The notes beneath the pieces are model-generated. The model was given only the letters and a program-made list of their open reading frames with translations, was not told where the DNA came from and made no database searches. DNA of 64,000 nt, taken from positions 1,922,001 through 1,986,000 of the forward strand of contig NZ_CP030055.1 of the NCBI RefSeq assembly GCF_015291645.1. Direction: 5' to 3'. Source of the DNA: Bradyrhizobium sp. CCBAU 53340. Lineage in GTDB: Bacteria; Pseudomonadota; Alphaproteobacteria; Rhizobiales; Xanthobacteraceae. Shown here piece by piece: positions 36,820-46,406 of the stretch. The first letter of the stretch is position 1; the number at the start of each line of letters is the position of its first letter. A program made the translations under genes and the position numbers.

Positions 36820-37701
36820 ATGCAGGCGTTCCTGGACATATTCGACATCTACCTTCTGGAGGCCATCATCAACGGCATCCTGCTCGGCGGCGTGTTGGCA
36901 CTGCTCGCGCTCGGGCTGAACCTGATCTTCGGCGTCATCGACGTGACCTGGATCTGCTACGCCGAGCTCGTAATGATCGGCATGTACGCGATGTACTTCA
37001 TGGTGCAGTATTACGGCATCAGCTATTTCATCGCCGCACCACTCACCATACTGCTGGTCGCGATCCTCGGCGCGCTCCTGCATTATCTCGTAATCGCGCC
37101 GCTGCTGACCGCGCCGCCGATCAACCAGCTGCTCGCGACCGGCGGCGTGCTGTTCGTGCTGCAGAGCTTTGCCACCGTCGCCTTCGGTATCGACTTTCGC
37201 AACCTCGGCATCCGCCTGCCGGTGCTCGCCTTCGGCGACATGAATTTCAGCTATGCGCGGCTGCTGTCGTTCCTGGCGGCGCTGGTCGGCATGGTCGCGG
37301 TCTATCTGTTCATGACCCGCACCTTCACCGGCACTGCGATCCGCGCCATCTCGCAGGACCGCCAGATCATGGCGCTGATGGGGGTCGACACCAAGCGCAT
37401 CTATCTCATCACGTCAGCCATCGGCGGCGGGCTGGCCGGGCTCGCCGCGTGCCTCTTGGTGCTGCAATATGACGTGCATCCCTTCGTTGGTCTCTCCTTC
37501 GGTCCGATTACCTTCCTGATCTGCGTGCTGGGCGGCCTCGGCAATTTCATCGGCGGCTTCATCGCGGCCTTCGTGTTCGCCGAGATCATCTCGCTCGGCG
37601 GTCTGTTCTCCGATCTGGAATGGGGCTATGTGCTGGCCTTCGCCTTCTTCATCGTCATGATGTTCATCCGGCCCGCGGGCCTGCTCGCGAGGCGCCGATG
37701 A
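36820..37701 (+). CDS. ABC transporter permease (LivH type)
   Basis: A 293-aa membrane protein with about eight spans. Signatures include LLEAIINGILLGGVLALLALGLNLIFGVI at the N-terminus and the EAA-like loop AIRAISQDRQIMALMGVDTKRIY. The start at 36820 is five bases after the LivF-type stop; the open frame further upstream is a shadow of that gene. Its stop overlaps the LivM-type gene by four bases. Confidence 0.92.
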   Translation: MQAFLDIFDIYLLEAIINGILLGGVLALLALGLNLIFGVIDVTWICYAELVMIGMYAMYFMVQYYGISYFIAAPLTILLVAILGALLHYLVIAPLLTAPPINQLLATGGVLFVLQSFATVAFGIDFRNLGIRLPVLAFGDMNFSYARLLSFLAALVGMVAVYLFMTRTFTGTAIRAISQDRQIMALMGVDTKRIYLITSAIGGGLAGLAACLLVLQYDVHPFVGLSFGPITFLICVLGGLGNFIGGFIAAFVFAEIISLGGLFSDLEWGYVLAFAFFIVMMFIRPAGLLARRR

Positions 37702-38717
37702 CGGGGCAGGTGCGGCTTGCGGCCTGGGGGATTGGCCTTGCGGCGCTGGTTGCGCTGCCGTTCGTCTATCGCGATCCCTATCATCTGCACATTCTGGTGC
37801 TGATCCTGATCTGGTCGTTCGCTTACACATCGTGGTCGATGATGGGACGGTTCGGCCTGGTCTCGCTCGGCCATGGCGGCTTCATGGGGATCGGCGCCTA
37901 TGTCACCGCGCTGCTCTGGAACCATCTCGGCCTGTCGCCCTGGATCGGCATTCCCATCAGCATGGTCGCGGCAGGCATCCTGGCGCTGGTGGTCGGCTAT
38001 CCCTGTTTCCGCTTCCGTATCACCGGGCACTATTTCGTGCTGGTGACGCTGGCGCTGTCTGGCATCGTGCTCCAGGTCATCACGGCGACGCGCGACTATA
38101 CCGGCGGCTCGCTCGGCTACACGCCGAACCGCGCCGCGGGCAACAAGCTGCTGGCGCTGCAATTCGATGACAAGACGACGTGGTATCTTGTTGCGCTCGG
38201 GGTCTGGTTGTTCGGCATCGTCGTCTGGCACTGGGTCGACCGCAGCATGGCGCGCTATGCGCTCGAGGCCATCTCGGAGGACGAGGACGCCGCGGCCGCC
38301 GCCGGCGTCGACGTCACGGCGGAGAAGCTGAAGATCACGCTGCTCAGCGCGCTGATGACGGCGCTGGCCGGCGCGATCTATTGCCAGTACCAGATGTTCA
38401 TCACGCCCGATACGGTCAGCGGCATCGCGGTGTCGCTGCAGATGGTGTTCGCGGCCATCGTCGGCGGCCTGTTCGTCTCGCTCGGCCCGACCGTCGGCGC
38501 CGTCATCACCATCCTGCTCGCGGAGACCTTGCGCATCGGATTCGGCACCAAGGCGGTCGGCTGGGACAACCTTGTCTACGGCGTGCTGCTGGTGCTTTTC
38601 ATCATATTCCTTCCCAAGGGCATCCTTGGTAGCCTGCTCGATCGATTGAAGTCGCAACGCAAGGTGCCCCGCGCCCATGAGCAAAAAGCCGTCCAAATCG
38701 CTCGCCCAGGAACTTGA
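37698..38717 (+). CDS. ABC transporter permease (LivM type)
   Basis: A 339-aa membrane protein with about ten hydrophobic segments. Signatures include WSMMGRFGLVSLGHGGFMGIGAYV and the loop RYALEAISEDEDAAAAAGVDV. It is the second permease of the branched-chain-type importer. Its last 41 bases overlap the start of the polyphosphate kinase gene in another frame. Confidence 0.92.
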   Translation: MTGQVRLAAWGIGLAALVALPFVYRDPYHLHILVLILIWSFAYTSWSMMGRFGLVSLGHGGFMGIGAYVTALLWNHLGLSPWIGIPISMVAAGILALVVGYPCFRFRITGHYFVLVTLALSGIVLQVITATRDYTGGSLGYTPNRAAGNKLLALQFDDKTTWYLVALGVWLFGIVVWHWVDRSMARYALEAISEDEDAAAAAGVDVTAEKLKITLLSALMTALAGAIYCQYQMFITPDTVSGIAVSLQMVFAAIVGGLFVSLGPTVGAVITILLAETLRIGFGTKAVGWDNLVYGVLLVLFIIFLPKGILGSLLDRLKSQRKVPRAHEQKAVQIARPGT

Positions 38718-39636
38718 CCGCTACATCACGCCGTTCCGGCACGACGGGTCCGGCAAGTTTCACCTGAAGGACTACAAGACCAACGCGAAGGGCGATCTGG
38801 ACAAGGAGGCGGCGCAGGAGATTCTCGACGCCAACAAGAAGCGGCTGATCGCGTTCCAGGAGAAGCTCTACGCCCAGGACCGCTGGTCGCTGCTGATCGT
38901 GTTCCAGGCCATGGACGCCGCCGGCAAGGACAGCGCGATCAAGGCGATCTTCGAGGGCATCAACCCGCAGGGCTGCGAGGTCACGGCCTTCAAGGCGCCG
39001 AGCAGCAAGGAGCTCGACCACGATTTCCTCTGGCGCCACGTGGTCGCGTTGCCGGAGCGCGGCCGTATCGGCATCTTCAACCGCTCCCATTACGAGGAAT
39101 GCCTGGTGACGCGCGTGCACCCGGAGATCCTGGCCAAGGAGAAGCTGCCGTCGAGGCTGGTCACCAAGACCATCTGGAAGGAGCGCTTCGAGGACATTGC
39201 CGCCTGGGAGCGCTACCTGATGCGCAACGGCACCGTGGTGCTGAAATTCTTCCTCAACGTCTCCAAGGAGGAGCAGCGCCAGCGCTTCCTCGATCGGTTG
39301 GAGGAGCCGGCCAAGCAGTGGAAATTCTCGATGGACGACATCAAGGAGCGCGCGCTGTGGCCGCGCTACCAGGCGGTCTATCAGGACATCCTGCGCCACA
39401 CCGCGACGCCCCATGCGCCCTGGTATGTGGTGCCCGCCGACCACAAATGGTTTGCCCGTGTCGTGATCGGCTCGGTGATCAATGCCGCGCTCGAAAAGCT
39501 CGACCTGCGGTTTCCCCGTGCCGACAAGGCTTCGCTCGCGGAGTTCGACCAGGTGCGCACGGCGCTGGAGAGGGAGAAGAAGGCAGGCAAGAAGCGGGCG
39601 AAAGGCAAAACACCAAAACAACCCCATGCACAGTAG
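38677..39636 (+). CDS. ppk2: Polyphosphate kinase 2 (PPK2 family)
   Basis: A 319-aa cytoplasmic enzyme that moves phosphate between polyphosphate and nucleotides. The Walker A-like loop is at residues 80-86 (DAAGKDS), the lid follows, and the second motif is GRIGIFNRSHYEECLVTRVHPE. The C-terminus is Lys/Arg rich. One complete PPK2 domain suggests nucleoside mono- or diphosphate phosphorylation; the subclass cannot be set by eye. The start lies inside livM, 41 bases before its stop, so the gene is tied to the transporter operon. Confidence 0.9.
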   Translation: MSKKPSKSLAQELDRYITPFRHDGSGKFHLKDYKTNAKGDLDKEAAQEILDANKKRLIAFQEKLYAQDRWSLLIVFQAMDAAGKDSAIKAIFEGINPQGCEVTAFKAPSSKELDHDFLWRHVVALPERGRIGIFNRSHYEECLVTRVHPEILAKEKLPSRLVTKTIWKERFEDIAAWERYLMRNGTVVLKFFLNVSKEEQRQRFLDRLEEPAKQWKFSMDDIKERALWPRYQAVYQDILRHTATPHAPWYVVPADHKWFARVVIGSVINAALEKLDLRFPRADKASLAEFDQVRTALEREKKAGKKRAKGKTPKQPHAQ

Positions 39637-39787
39637 CCGGGTGCTGTGAAATCAACGGCTTGCCGGCGGACGTGTCGATATTCGGGTTTTTAGAAAATTT
39701 GGTTGAGCCGTCGGGCAAAACAGGAGTATAGTGGCATCATCCCGACGTGCCTCAGGATGCATCGATGACAGCCGCACGACCGGTCCC

Positions 39788-39876
39788 GTAGGGTGGGCAA
39801 AGCGGAGCGTGCCCACCAATCTTCATTTGCGAGAGAGGTCGTGGGCACGGCGCAAGTGCGCCTTTGCCCACCCTAC
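39788..39876. repeat. Palindromic intergenic repeat (family C)
   Basis: GTAGGGTGGGCAAAG at the left is the inverse of CTTTGCCCACCCTAC at the right, with GTGCCCAC and GTGGGCAC pairing further in. The whole 89 bases folds back on itself. It lies between the convergent ppk2 and metallo-hydrolase genes. The same core is familiar from intergenic repeats of other bacteria. Confidence 0.75.
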
Positions 39877-39893
39877 GGCTTCTGCGCAAGCCG

Positions 39894-40778
39894 CTAATAC
39901 CCCCGCCCCCACCAATAGCAGAAGCGCTCGACGTTGGCCGGCAGGCTCGCCTCGTAATTCGCCCACTTCTCGTATTTCGGCAGCTTCACCTCCTTCATCG
40001 CGGTGTCGAAGCACTTGCCGGCGTCGGCGGCCTTCTTCACTTCCGCCGAAAGATCTTCCATGTAGGCGATGTCGTCCTCGACGTCCTTCTTGGTGCCGAG
40101 CCGGCCGCCGGCATAGGGATGGCCCGGAATCATGCGTTCCCAGTCGAGCGAAGCCAGCTTCTTCAGCGAGGCGATATATTCCAGCGGCGAGGCGTTGTCG
40201 GGGATGTTGCGGAACTGGACGGATTCGATCGGCGCGAAGTCGACCACGAAGACCAGCTTCTCCTTCGGCAGCCGCATCACCAGCGAATTGTCGGAATGGT
40301 TGCGGCCGACATAGTCGAGCTCCAGCGTGGTGCCGCCGAGCTTGATGATCTTCTGGTCGTCGACCACCTGGTCCGGCATGACGATATCGGCCAGCAGCGC
40401 ATTCTGCTTCTTGAGCTCGAGCAGTCGCTCCTTGGTCCGCCGATGCGCGATGAATGTCGCGCCGAGATCCTTGAACGGCTGGCCGCCGGCGATGTGGTCG
40501 TAATGGTGATGACTGTAGATGACGTATTTGATCGGCTTGTCGGTGACCGCCTTGATCGCGTCGATATAGGGTTTTGCCGGGCGCAAATACGAGATCGGAT
40601 CGGTCGCGATCACGCCCTGAGGCGTCACCACGAACATCGACTGATGGCCGCCATAGCGGAAGATGTAGACGTTGTCGGTGCCGTCGACCTTCTTGGTCGA
40701 GGTCTGCGGCGGGGTCTGCGCGAGCGCGGATCCGGTGACAAGGGCTGCGAGCACGGCGATGCAAAATGATGCTTTCAT
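39894..40778 (-). CDS. Exported metallo-beta-lactamase-fold hydrolase
   Basis: A 294-aa protein with a signal peptide (residues 1-21, MKASFCIAVL..ALAQ). The zinc motif HxHxDH is present at residues 90-95 (HHHYDH), followed by further ligand regions (GRNHSDNSLVM and IPGHPYAGG). It resembles periplasmic MBL-fold enzymes of the quinoprotein-relay type, not necessarily an antibiotic resistance enzyme. The start at 40778 follows AGAAGG; a longer in-frame start at 40823 lacks a signal-like N-terminus. Confidence 0.88.
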   Translation of the reverse strand: MKASFCIAVLAALVTGSALAQTPPQTSTKKVDGTDNVYIFRYGGHQSMFVVTPQGVIATDPISYLRPAKPYIDAIKAVTDKPIKYVIYSHHHYDHIAGGQPFKDLGATFIAHRRTKERLLELKKQNALLADIVMPDQVVDDQKIIKLGGTTLELDYVGRNHSDNSLVMRLPKEKLVFVVDFAPIESVQFRNIPDNASPLEYIASLKKLASLDWERMIPGHPYAGGRLGTKKDVEDDIAYMEDLSAEVKKAADAGKCFDTAMKEVKLPKYEKWANYEASLPANVERFCYWWGRGY

Positions 40779-41187
40779 CTCTGGCCTTCTGAAATGAGGA
40801 CGAGGGTATGCTCCCTCACACAAACGCTGCCGAGAGGCATTTATTCCACACTGTCACGTCGTCAGTCTGTCGCGGAACAGGCGTGCAAATGTGATCCTCG
40901 GGTCCTTGATCCCGCTTGACAGTTTTATGTCGGGGGAGGACCATACATTCGGTCGCACACAAGCGACGCGTAACGTCCACCTCATGAGCAAGGGGAGGTC
41001 TATGACTCCACCTCCGCAAATCCAGCCGCGTTAAGTGCGATGGAGCTCGTTCGGACTATCGCATAGCGGCGGAAACCGCGAACGGCACGCCGGGTCTAGG
41101 TCTAGAGGGCTGCATCAGTGAGGCAGAGCCCCTACCTGCCCGGCGCTGTGCGTTTTGGCGCGTCCCTGCCGAGGACAGTGCCGGCGG

Positions 41188-41226
41188 GAAACGCCAAGAG
41201 GAAGTGCCAAGGGGAAATGCCAAGAG
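41188..41226 (+). repeat. Three tandem copies of a 13-base unit
   Basis: GAAACGCCAAGAG, GAAGTGCCAAGGG and GAAATGCCAAGAG run head to tail without gaps, 122 bases before the channel gene. They could be binding sites for a regulator. The rest of the gap 40779-41347 shows no gene. Confidence 0.6.
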
Positions 41227-41347
41227 ATTGTCGTCTCATCGGCAAACTTCCGACACAGGATACGGGCGAATAGCGGCATCCGACATGACGCAGTGCTAGG
41301 CGCGGGCACGATTCCGCCGGCACGTTTCATTTATCTGGGAATCCCGC

Positions 41348-43681
41348 GTGTCGCACAGGCTTGTTCCGGCGCTCCTCGCCATCCTCTTCCTCGCAATCCC
41401 CTCTCTCTCCAGTGCTCGCGCGCAGGCGCCTGCGCCGCCCCCCGCCAATGCGTTATCGCCTGATCAAGCCAGACGGGCGCTGGAGACACTCCAGGACGAC
41501 CAGAAGCGCGCGCAAATGATCGACACGCTGCGCGCGATTGCGAATGCGCCGGGTCAGCAGCAGCCGGCGGCGCCGCCGGCGGAACACAAATCGCCGATCC
41601 CGCTTTCGGCCGACGGCCTCGGCGCACAGCTCCTGCTCACGGTGTCCGAGGAGATCGGCGAGATCTCGCGCGACGTCGCCGACATGGCGCGGACGCTCAC
41701 GAATTTCCCGGCATTCTACTACTGGATCATGCGTACCGCGAACGATCCTGCCGCCTACAATCTTCTGATCGAGATCGCCTGGAAGCTGGCACTGGTGTTC
41801 GGTTCTGCACTCGCGGCCGAATGGGTGATCGTCCGCCTGATCCGGCGTCCCGTTGCCTTCCTCGAAGGACGCGTGCCGCAGACCACACGCCTGTCGGCCC
41901 AGGCGCTGCCCATTGCCGATCCGCCGTCATCGGTGGCCGACGTCACGCCCGCGGCCGAACTGCACAAGCACCGTCACAGCCTCGCGCGCGTCTGGCAATT
42001 GCTGCTGCGGCTGCCCTTCGTGGTCGGACGGCTCGTGCTCGAACTGCTGCCGGTTTTCATTTTCGTCGGTCTGGCGACTGCGCTGCTCGGAACGGAGATC
42101 GGCGAACCCGCCACGGTCCGCCTCGTCATCCTCGCGGTCGTCAACGCCTATGCGTTCTCGCGCGGGCTCATCTGCCTCGTTCGTGTCCTGGCGGGACCGT
42201 TCGGCCTGTTTCCGGCCCGTGCCGAGACCGCGGCCTATGTCGAGATCTGGGCCCGCCGCATCGTTGGCGTCGGCGTGTCCGGCATTGCCTTTGCCAATGT
42301 CGCCCTCCTGCTCGGCTTGCCCAGCACCGGCTATGCCGCGCTGCTCCGCATGGTGATGCTGGTCGTCCATCTCTTCGTCGTCGTCATCATCCTGCAATGC
42401 CGCCGCCAGGTGGCGGACGCCATTCGCGCGCCCGCCGAACGGCAGGGTATTGCGGCACGTCTGCGCAATCGCATCGCCGGCGGCTGGCATTATCTTGCAA
42501 TCGCGCTCGACCTCGCGCTGTGGGCGGTCTGGGCGCTCAACATCCGCAACGGCTATTCGCTGCTGCTGCAATATTTCGTCGGGACCGTCGTGGTGGCGCT
42601 GATGACGCGCGTCGCCATCATGGTGACCCTGAGCCTGATCGACCGCGGCTTCCGCATCCAGCCGGACATCCTCCATCGATTTCCCGGCCTGGAGGTCCGC
42701 GCCAATCGCTATCTGCCGCTGCTACGCAAGATCGTCTCCGGCGTGATCGCCTTCATCGGCTTCGTCGCCGTGCTCGAGGTCTGGGGCGTCGACGCCATCG
42801 TCTGGTTCTATGGCGGCCAGATCGGCAGCCAGTTGATTTCCGCCGTGGCGACGATCGGCGTCGCTGTCTTCATCGCTGCGGTGATCTGGGAGGCCAGCAA
42901 TGCACTGCTGGATCGCCAGATCAATACGCTGTCGCGCGACGGACATTACGCCCGCGCGGCGCGCCTGCGCACCTTCCAGCCGATGCTGCGCACGGCGCTG
43001 CTGTGCGTGATCGCCACGGTCGTCGGCCTCACGGCGCTCAGCGAGATCGGCGTCAATGTCGCGCCGCTACTCGCCGGCGCCGGCATCGTCGGCATTGCCA
43101 TCGGCTTCGGCTCGCAGAAGCTGGTGCAGGATCTCATCACCGGTCTGTTCCTGTTGCTGGAGAACACGGTGCAGGTCGGCGACACCGTCAGCGTGTCCGG
43201 CCTCACAGGCGTGGTCGAGAATGTCTCGATCCGCACCATCCGCCTGCGCGCCGGCGACGGCGCCGTGCACATCGTGCCGTTCAGCGCGGTGACCACCATC
43301 ACCAACGCCAGCCGCGGCGCCGGCAATGCCTCCGTCAGCGTCAACGTCGCCTACAAGGAAGATACCGACCGCGCCGGCCAGATCCTCAAGGACATCGTCG
43401 AGGAGATGCGCCGCGAGGCGGAATTCCGCCCGTTGATCCGCGGCGACCTCGAACTCTGGGGCATCGACAAGGTGGATGGCGCGATGGTGTCGATCGTCGG
43501 TCAGATCCGCTGCACCGAGGCCGGCCGCTGGCCGGTCCAGCGCGAGTTCAACCGTCGCATGAAGCAGCGCTTCCAGCAGCAGGATATCGAGGTGGCCTCC
43601 GCCACCCAGACGATCTTGATGCATGTCGCGCCGCCGGCCGACGTCGCCGCCAACCTCACGGCGCGGCGGGCTGCCGGTTAG
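41348..43681 (+). CDS. Large MscS-type mechanosensitive ion channel
   Basis: A 777-aa inner-membrane protein with a signal-like N-terminus (ending SSARAQAP, about residue 26), a periplasmic helical region, about ten spans and a C-terminal MscS domain. The pore helix region is GAGIVGIAIGFGSQKLVQDLI and the domain continues GLFLLLENTVQVGDTVSV. It opens under membrane tension to release solutes on osmotic downshift. It is like YbiO-type channels in size. The start is GTG at 41348, weakly supported by TGGGA upstream. Confidence 0.92.
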   Translation: MSHRLVPALLAILFLAIPSLSSARAQAPAPPPANALSPDQARRALETLQDDQKRAQMIDTLRAIANAPGQQQPAAPPAEHKSPIPLSADGLGAQLLLTVSEEIGEISRDVADMARTLTNFPAFYYWIMRTANDPAAYNLLIEIAWKLALVFGSALAAEWVIVRLIRRPVAFLEGRVPQTTRLSAQALPIADPPSSVADVTPAAELHKHRHSLARVWQLLLRLPFVVGRLVLELLPVFIFVGLATALLGTEIGEPATVRLVILAVVNAYAFSRGLICLVRVLAGPFGLFPARAETAAYVEIWARRIVGVGVSGIAFANVALLLGLPSTGYAALLRMVMLVVHLFVVVIILQCRRQVADAIRAPAERQGIAARLRNRIAGGWHYLAIALDLALWAVWALNIRNGYSLLLQYFVGTVVVALMTRVAIMVTLSLIDRGFRIQPDILHRFPGLEVRANRYLPLLRKIVSGVIAFIGFVAVLEVWGVDAIVWFYGGQIGSQLISAVATIGVAVFIAAVIWEASNALLDRQINTLSRDGHYARAARLRTFQPMLRTALLCVIATVVGLTALSEIGVNVAPLLAGAGIVGIAIGFGSQKLVQDLITGLFLLLENTVQVGDTVSVSGLTGVVENVSIRTIRLRAGDGAVHIVPFSAVTTITNASRGAGNASVSVNVAYKEDTDRAGQILKDIVEEMRREAEFRPLIRGDLELWGIDKVDGAMVSIVGQIRCTEAGRWPVQREFNRRMKQRFQQQDIEVASATQTILMHVAPPADVAANLTARRAAG

Positions 43682-43794
43682 CGGCACCGCGCGGATTTTC
43701 CGAATAGCCTCCGCTCATCTGGCAGCGTTCTCTCGCCCTGCAGCCCGCTGATGACATGCGGACGACGAGAAGTTCGAGCGACTTGCGCGCACGC

Positions 43795-44190
43795 CTCGTC
43801 CTTCGAGACGACCGCTTCCGGCGGTCTCCTCAGAGCCTGACCGAAAATGAAGTCGAGTCATTTCAACATCTTGCGGCGGTGGTCGTTAGCTTCGAAAACC
43901 AGGTTCGCTGTAACGAACGTGCTCAATGCATAGGGATTTCCGATCAGGAGGAATCGACTACCTCCCAGAAACACCAACTCTGCCTTCCTTGGTTTTCAAG
44001 GACTTATTTTGAGTCAGGCTCTCAGGATGAGGCTAAACGGCATCAGCGCCCGCTGTTGCTGCTGCACGCACTCCGCCCTGATCCCGAGGGTCCGCCAGAG
44101 GCGGGCGACTCGAAGGATGCGCCGCGGGCGAAATCGAGGGGCTGCATGGTTCGAGACGCGCGTTTCGCGCTCCTCACCATGAGGGGTGAG
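43795..44190. repeat. Palindromic repeat region (family B) split by a mobile element
   Basis: Left part CTCGTCCTTCGAGACGACCG..GGTCTCCTCA and right part GGATGAGG would join into one repeat if the element at 43833-44021 were removed. A further pair of arms follows (GCGGGCGACTCGAAGGATGC at 44101 and CATGGTTCGAGACGCG at 44145 with CTCCTCACCATGAGG). Related arms recur at 46049-46156. Otherwise the gap 43682-44356 holds no gene that I can support. Confidence 0.7.
43833..44021. mobile_element. 189-base MITE-like element
   Basis: The ends GAGCCTGACCGAAAAT and, at the far side, ATTTTGAGTCAGGCTC are imperfect inverted repeats (14 of 16). TCA flanks both sides (43830-43832 and 44022-44024), as for target duplications of the TNA type. 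The outside sequence joins into a continuous family B repeat. Inside are fold-back pairs (GAAAACCAGG with CCTTGGTTTTC; GTTCG with CGAAC) and no coding frame. The size, ends and lack of a transposase fit a MITE, possibly mobilised by an IS5-family element. Confidence 0.7.
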
Positions 44191-44356
44191 AGTCTTGTCG
44201 CGTTAACTTTTGTGCCGCGTGCGACTGCGGATCGTTCGCGGAAATCTCGCTGCGGTGCGAGATCACAATCGACGCGCCCAGCGCTACGTCCTTGATCTCG
44301 ATGAAGCGCTGGCCGACAATATCTGCCGTTCAATATGAAGCTTTTTGGGGGAATTC

Positions 44357-46009
44357 GTGAATAGACCTGCCCGGGTCGTTGCCCAACCGACATCATCCGA
44401 TTCAACGCATGGCATGACGCTGCTGCGCGATCCCCTGCTCAACAAGGGCACGGCCTTCACGGAAGCCGAACGCGCCGCTCTCGGACTGCGCGGCCTGTTG
44501 CCGCCTTGCGTGCTGACGATCGAGGCGCAGGTCGAGCGCGTGCTGATCAACCTGCGCTCGCTGCCGACGGACCTGGAAAAATATGTCGCGCTGAATGCGC
44601 TGCATGACCGCAACGAGGCGCTGTTCTTCCGCGTCGTGGTCGACAATATCGACGAGATCCAGCCGATCATCTACACGCCGACGGTCGGGCTTGCCTGCCA
44701 GAAATACGGCCTGATCTTCCAGCGGCCGCGCGGCATGTTCATCTCCTCGCGCGATCGCGGCCAGATCGCCGAGATCCTGAAGAACTGGCCCTATCCCGCC
44801 AAGCTGATCGTCGTCACCGACGGCGAGCGCATTTTGGGACTTGGCGATCTCGGCGCCAACGGCATGGGCATCCCCGTGGGCAAGCTGTCGCTTTATTCGG
44901 CCTGCGCCGGCGTGCATCCCGAGCATTGCCTGCCCATCGTGCTCGACGTCGGCACCAACAACGAGGAGCTGCTGAGCGATCCCTATTATCTCGGCCTGCG
45001 CGAGCGGCGGCTTAAGGGCGAAGCCTATGACAGCTTCGTCGACGAGTTCATGACGGCCGCGCGAAAGACCTTTCCCGGCGTGCTGATCCAGTTCGAGGAC
45101 TTCGCCAATCATTCGGCGTTCAAGCTGCTGCACAAATACCGCGATGAAACCTGCGTCTTCAACGACGACATCCAGGGCACCGCAGCGGTGGCGCTCGCCG
45201 GCCTGTTCTCGGCGCTCAAGGTGAACGGCGGCAAGCTGCGGGACCAGCGCATCCTGTTCCTCGGCGCAGGCGAGGCCGCAACCGGCATCGCCGATCTCGT
45301 CGTTTCCGCCATGATGGCGGAGGGTGCAACGGAAGCCGAGGCGCTCCGACGCAACTGGCTGGTGGATTCCCGCGGCCTCGTCGTCAGTGGCCGCGACGGC
45401 CTTCACGGCCACAAGCTCCGCTACGCGCATACGGATCAAGCGCCGATCGCCGATTTCCTCACCGCGATCAAGACGCTGAAGCCGACGGCGATCATCGGCG
45501 TCGCCGCGGTCGGCGGCGCCTTCACCCCTGATGTGCTCAAGACGATGGCCGAGCTCAACGAGCAGCCGATCGTGTTCGCGCTGTCCAACCCGACCTCGAA
45601 GGCCGAGTGCTCGGCGGAGGACGCCTATCGCTACACCGACGGCCGCGCGCTGTTCGCCTGCGGCAGCCCCTATGATCCGGTCAAGCTCAATGGCCGCACC
45701 TTCGTGCCGCGCCAGGGCAACAACTCCTACATCTTCCCCGGCGTCGGCCTCGGCGTCATCGCCAGCCGCTCGCGGCTCGTGACCGACGAGATGTTCATGG
45801 CCGCCGCCCACACGCTCGCCGATTGCGTCGGCAAGGAGGATCTCGCCCAGGGCAGCCTCTATCCGGCACTGCCCCGCATCCGCGAGGTCTCGGCCCGCAT
45901 CGCGGCGGCGGTCGCCGACGTCGCCTTCCAGCGCGGCCTCGCCGACGGACCCGCGCCCAACGACGCGAAGGCCCTGGTCCAGTCGCAGATGTACGAGCCG
46001 AAATACTAG
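44357..46009 (+). CDS. maeA: Malic enzyme, NAD-type
   Basis: The enzyme decarboxylates malate to pyruvate with reduction of NAD(P). The 550-aa length and text match the SfcA/MaeA class (about 565 aa in E. coli): IIYTPTVGLACQKYGLIFQRPRG, ERILGLGDLGANGMGIPVGKL, FNDDIQGTAAVALAG, and FLGAGEAATGIADL (cofactor loop). I place the start at GTG 44357, five bases after GGGGGA; TTG 44345 and ATG 44414 are alternatives. It stands alone between two repeat regions. Confidence 0.93.
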   Translation: MNRPARVVAQPTSSDSTHGMTLLRDPLLNKGTAFTEAERAALGLRGLLPPCVLTIEAQVERVLINLRSLPTDLEKYVALNALHDRNEALFFRVVVDNIDEIQPIIYTPTVGLACQKYGLIFQRPRGMFISSRDRGQIAEILKNWPYPAKLIVVTDGERILGLGDLGANGMGIPVGKLSLYSACAGVHPEHCLPIVLDVGTNNEELLSDPYYLGLRERRLKGEAYDSFVDEFMTAARKTFPGVLIQFEDFANHSAFKLLHKYRDETCVFNDDIQGTAAVALAGLFSALKVNGGKLRDQRILFLGAGEAATGIADLVVSAMMAEGATEAEALRRNWLVDSRGLVVSGRDGLHGHKLRYAHTDQAPIADFLTAIKTLKPTAIIGVAAVGGAFTPDVLKTMAELNEQPIVFALSNPTSKAECSAEDAYRYTDGRALFACGSPYDPVKLNGRTFVPRQGNNSYIFPGVGLGVIASRSRLVTDEMFMAAAHTLADCVGKEDLAQGSLYPALPRIREVSARIAAAVADVAFQRGLADGPAPNDAKALVQSQMYEPKY

Positions 46010-46048
46010 GCCAGGGACGGCTGGAGACTGCCGGGAAAGCTCGGCCTG

Positions 46049-46156
46049 CATGGTTCGAGACGCCCGCTTTGGCGGGCTCCTCACCATGAGGGTCTGATAT
46101 CTGGCCACGAAGCATGTCCTCTAAGGGCCCGCCGCAGGCGGCGTCTCGAAGGATGG
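46049..46156. repeat. Palindromic repeat (family B)
   Basis: CATGGTTCGAGACGCCCGC at the left and a matching inverted arm ending GCGTCTCGAAGGATGG at the right bracket a shorter palindrome (CCCGCTTTGGCGGG and CTCCTCACCATGAGG). It lies 39 bases after the malic enzyme gene. The rest of the gap to 46406 shows no gene. Confidence 0.75.
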
Positions 46157-46406
46157 TCAAGCAAGGTGCCTGGCACGGCCGGAATCGCAATTGTCGGCCC
46201 GGCGAGGCCCGGCCGGAGCCGCGCCCGATCGTCTGGCGCGTCGTATCGGGCTGATTTTTTCCCCTTCTGTGCCGATTCAGGACAGGTGACTGTGGTGGAT
46301 TCATCACAGCCGGCGCGAAACGATGGCGGCCCCAAGGCCGCTTTTGTTCAGCCAAGGTTCTGCCCTCATTGCCCACCGAAACTTGGGCGTGTTCGGAGGG
46401 CGCATC

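Noticed and set aside
39637..39787. A small gene between ppk2 and the palindromic repeat
   Set aside because: There is no frame with ribosome site and normal codon use; the available frames run into the repeat.
43756..44295. 179-codon plus-strand frame in the gap before the malic enzyme
   Set aside because: It only translates palindromic repeats and the MITE-like element; no ribosome site or fold is seen.
44402..46108. 568-codon minus-strand frame opposite the malic enzyme
   Set aside because: Antisense shadow; its start lies in a palindromic repeat.
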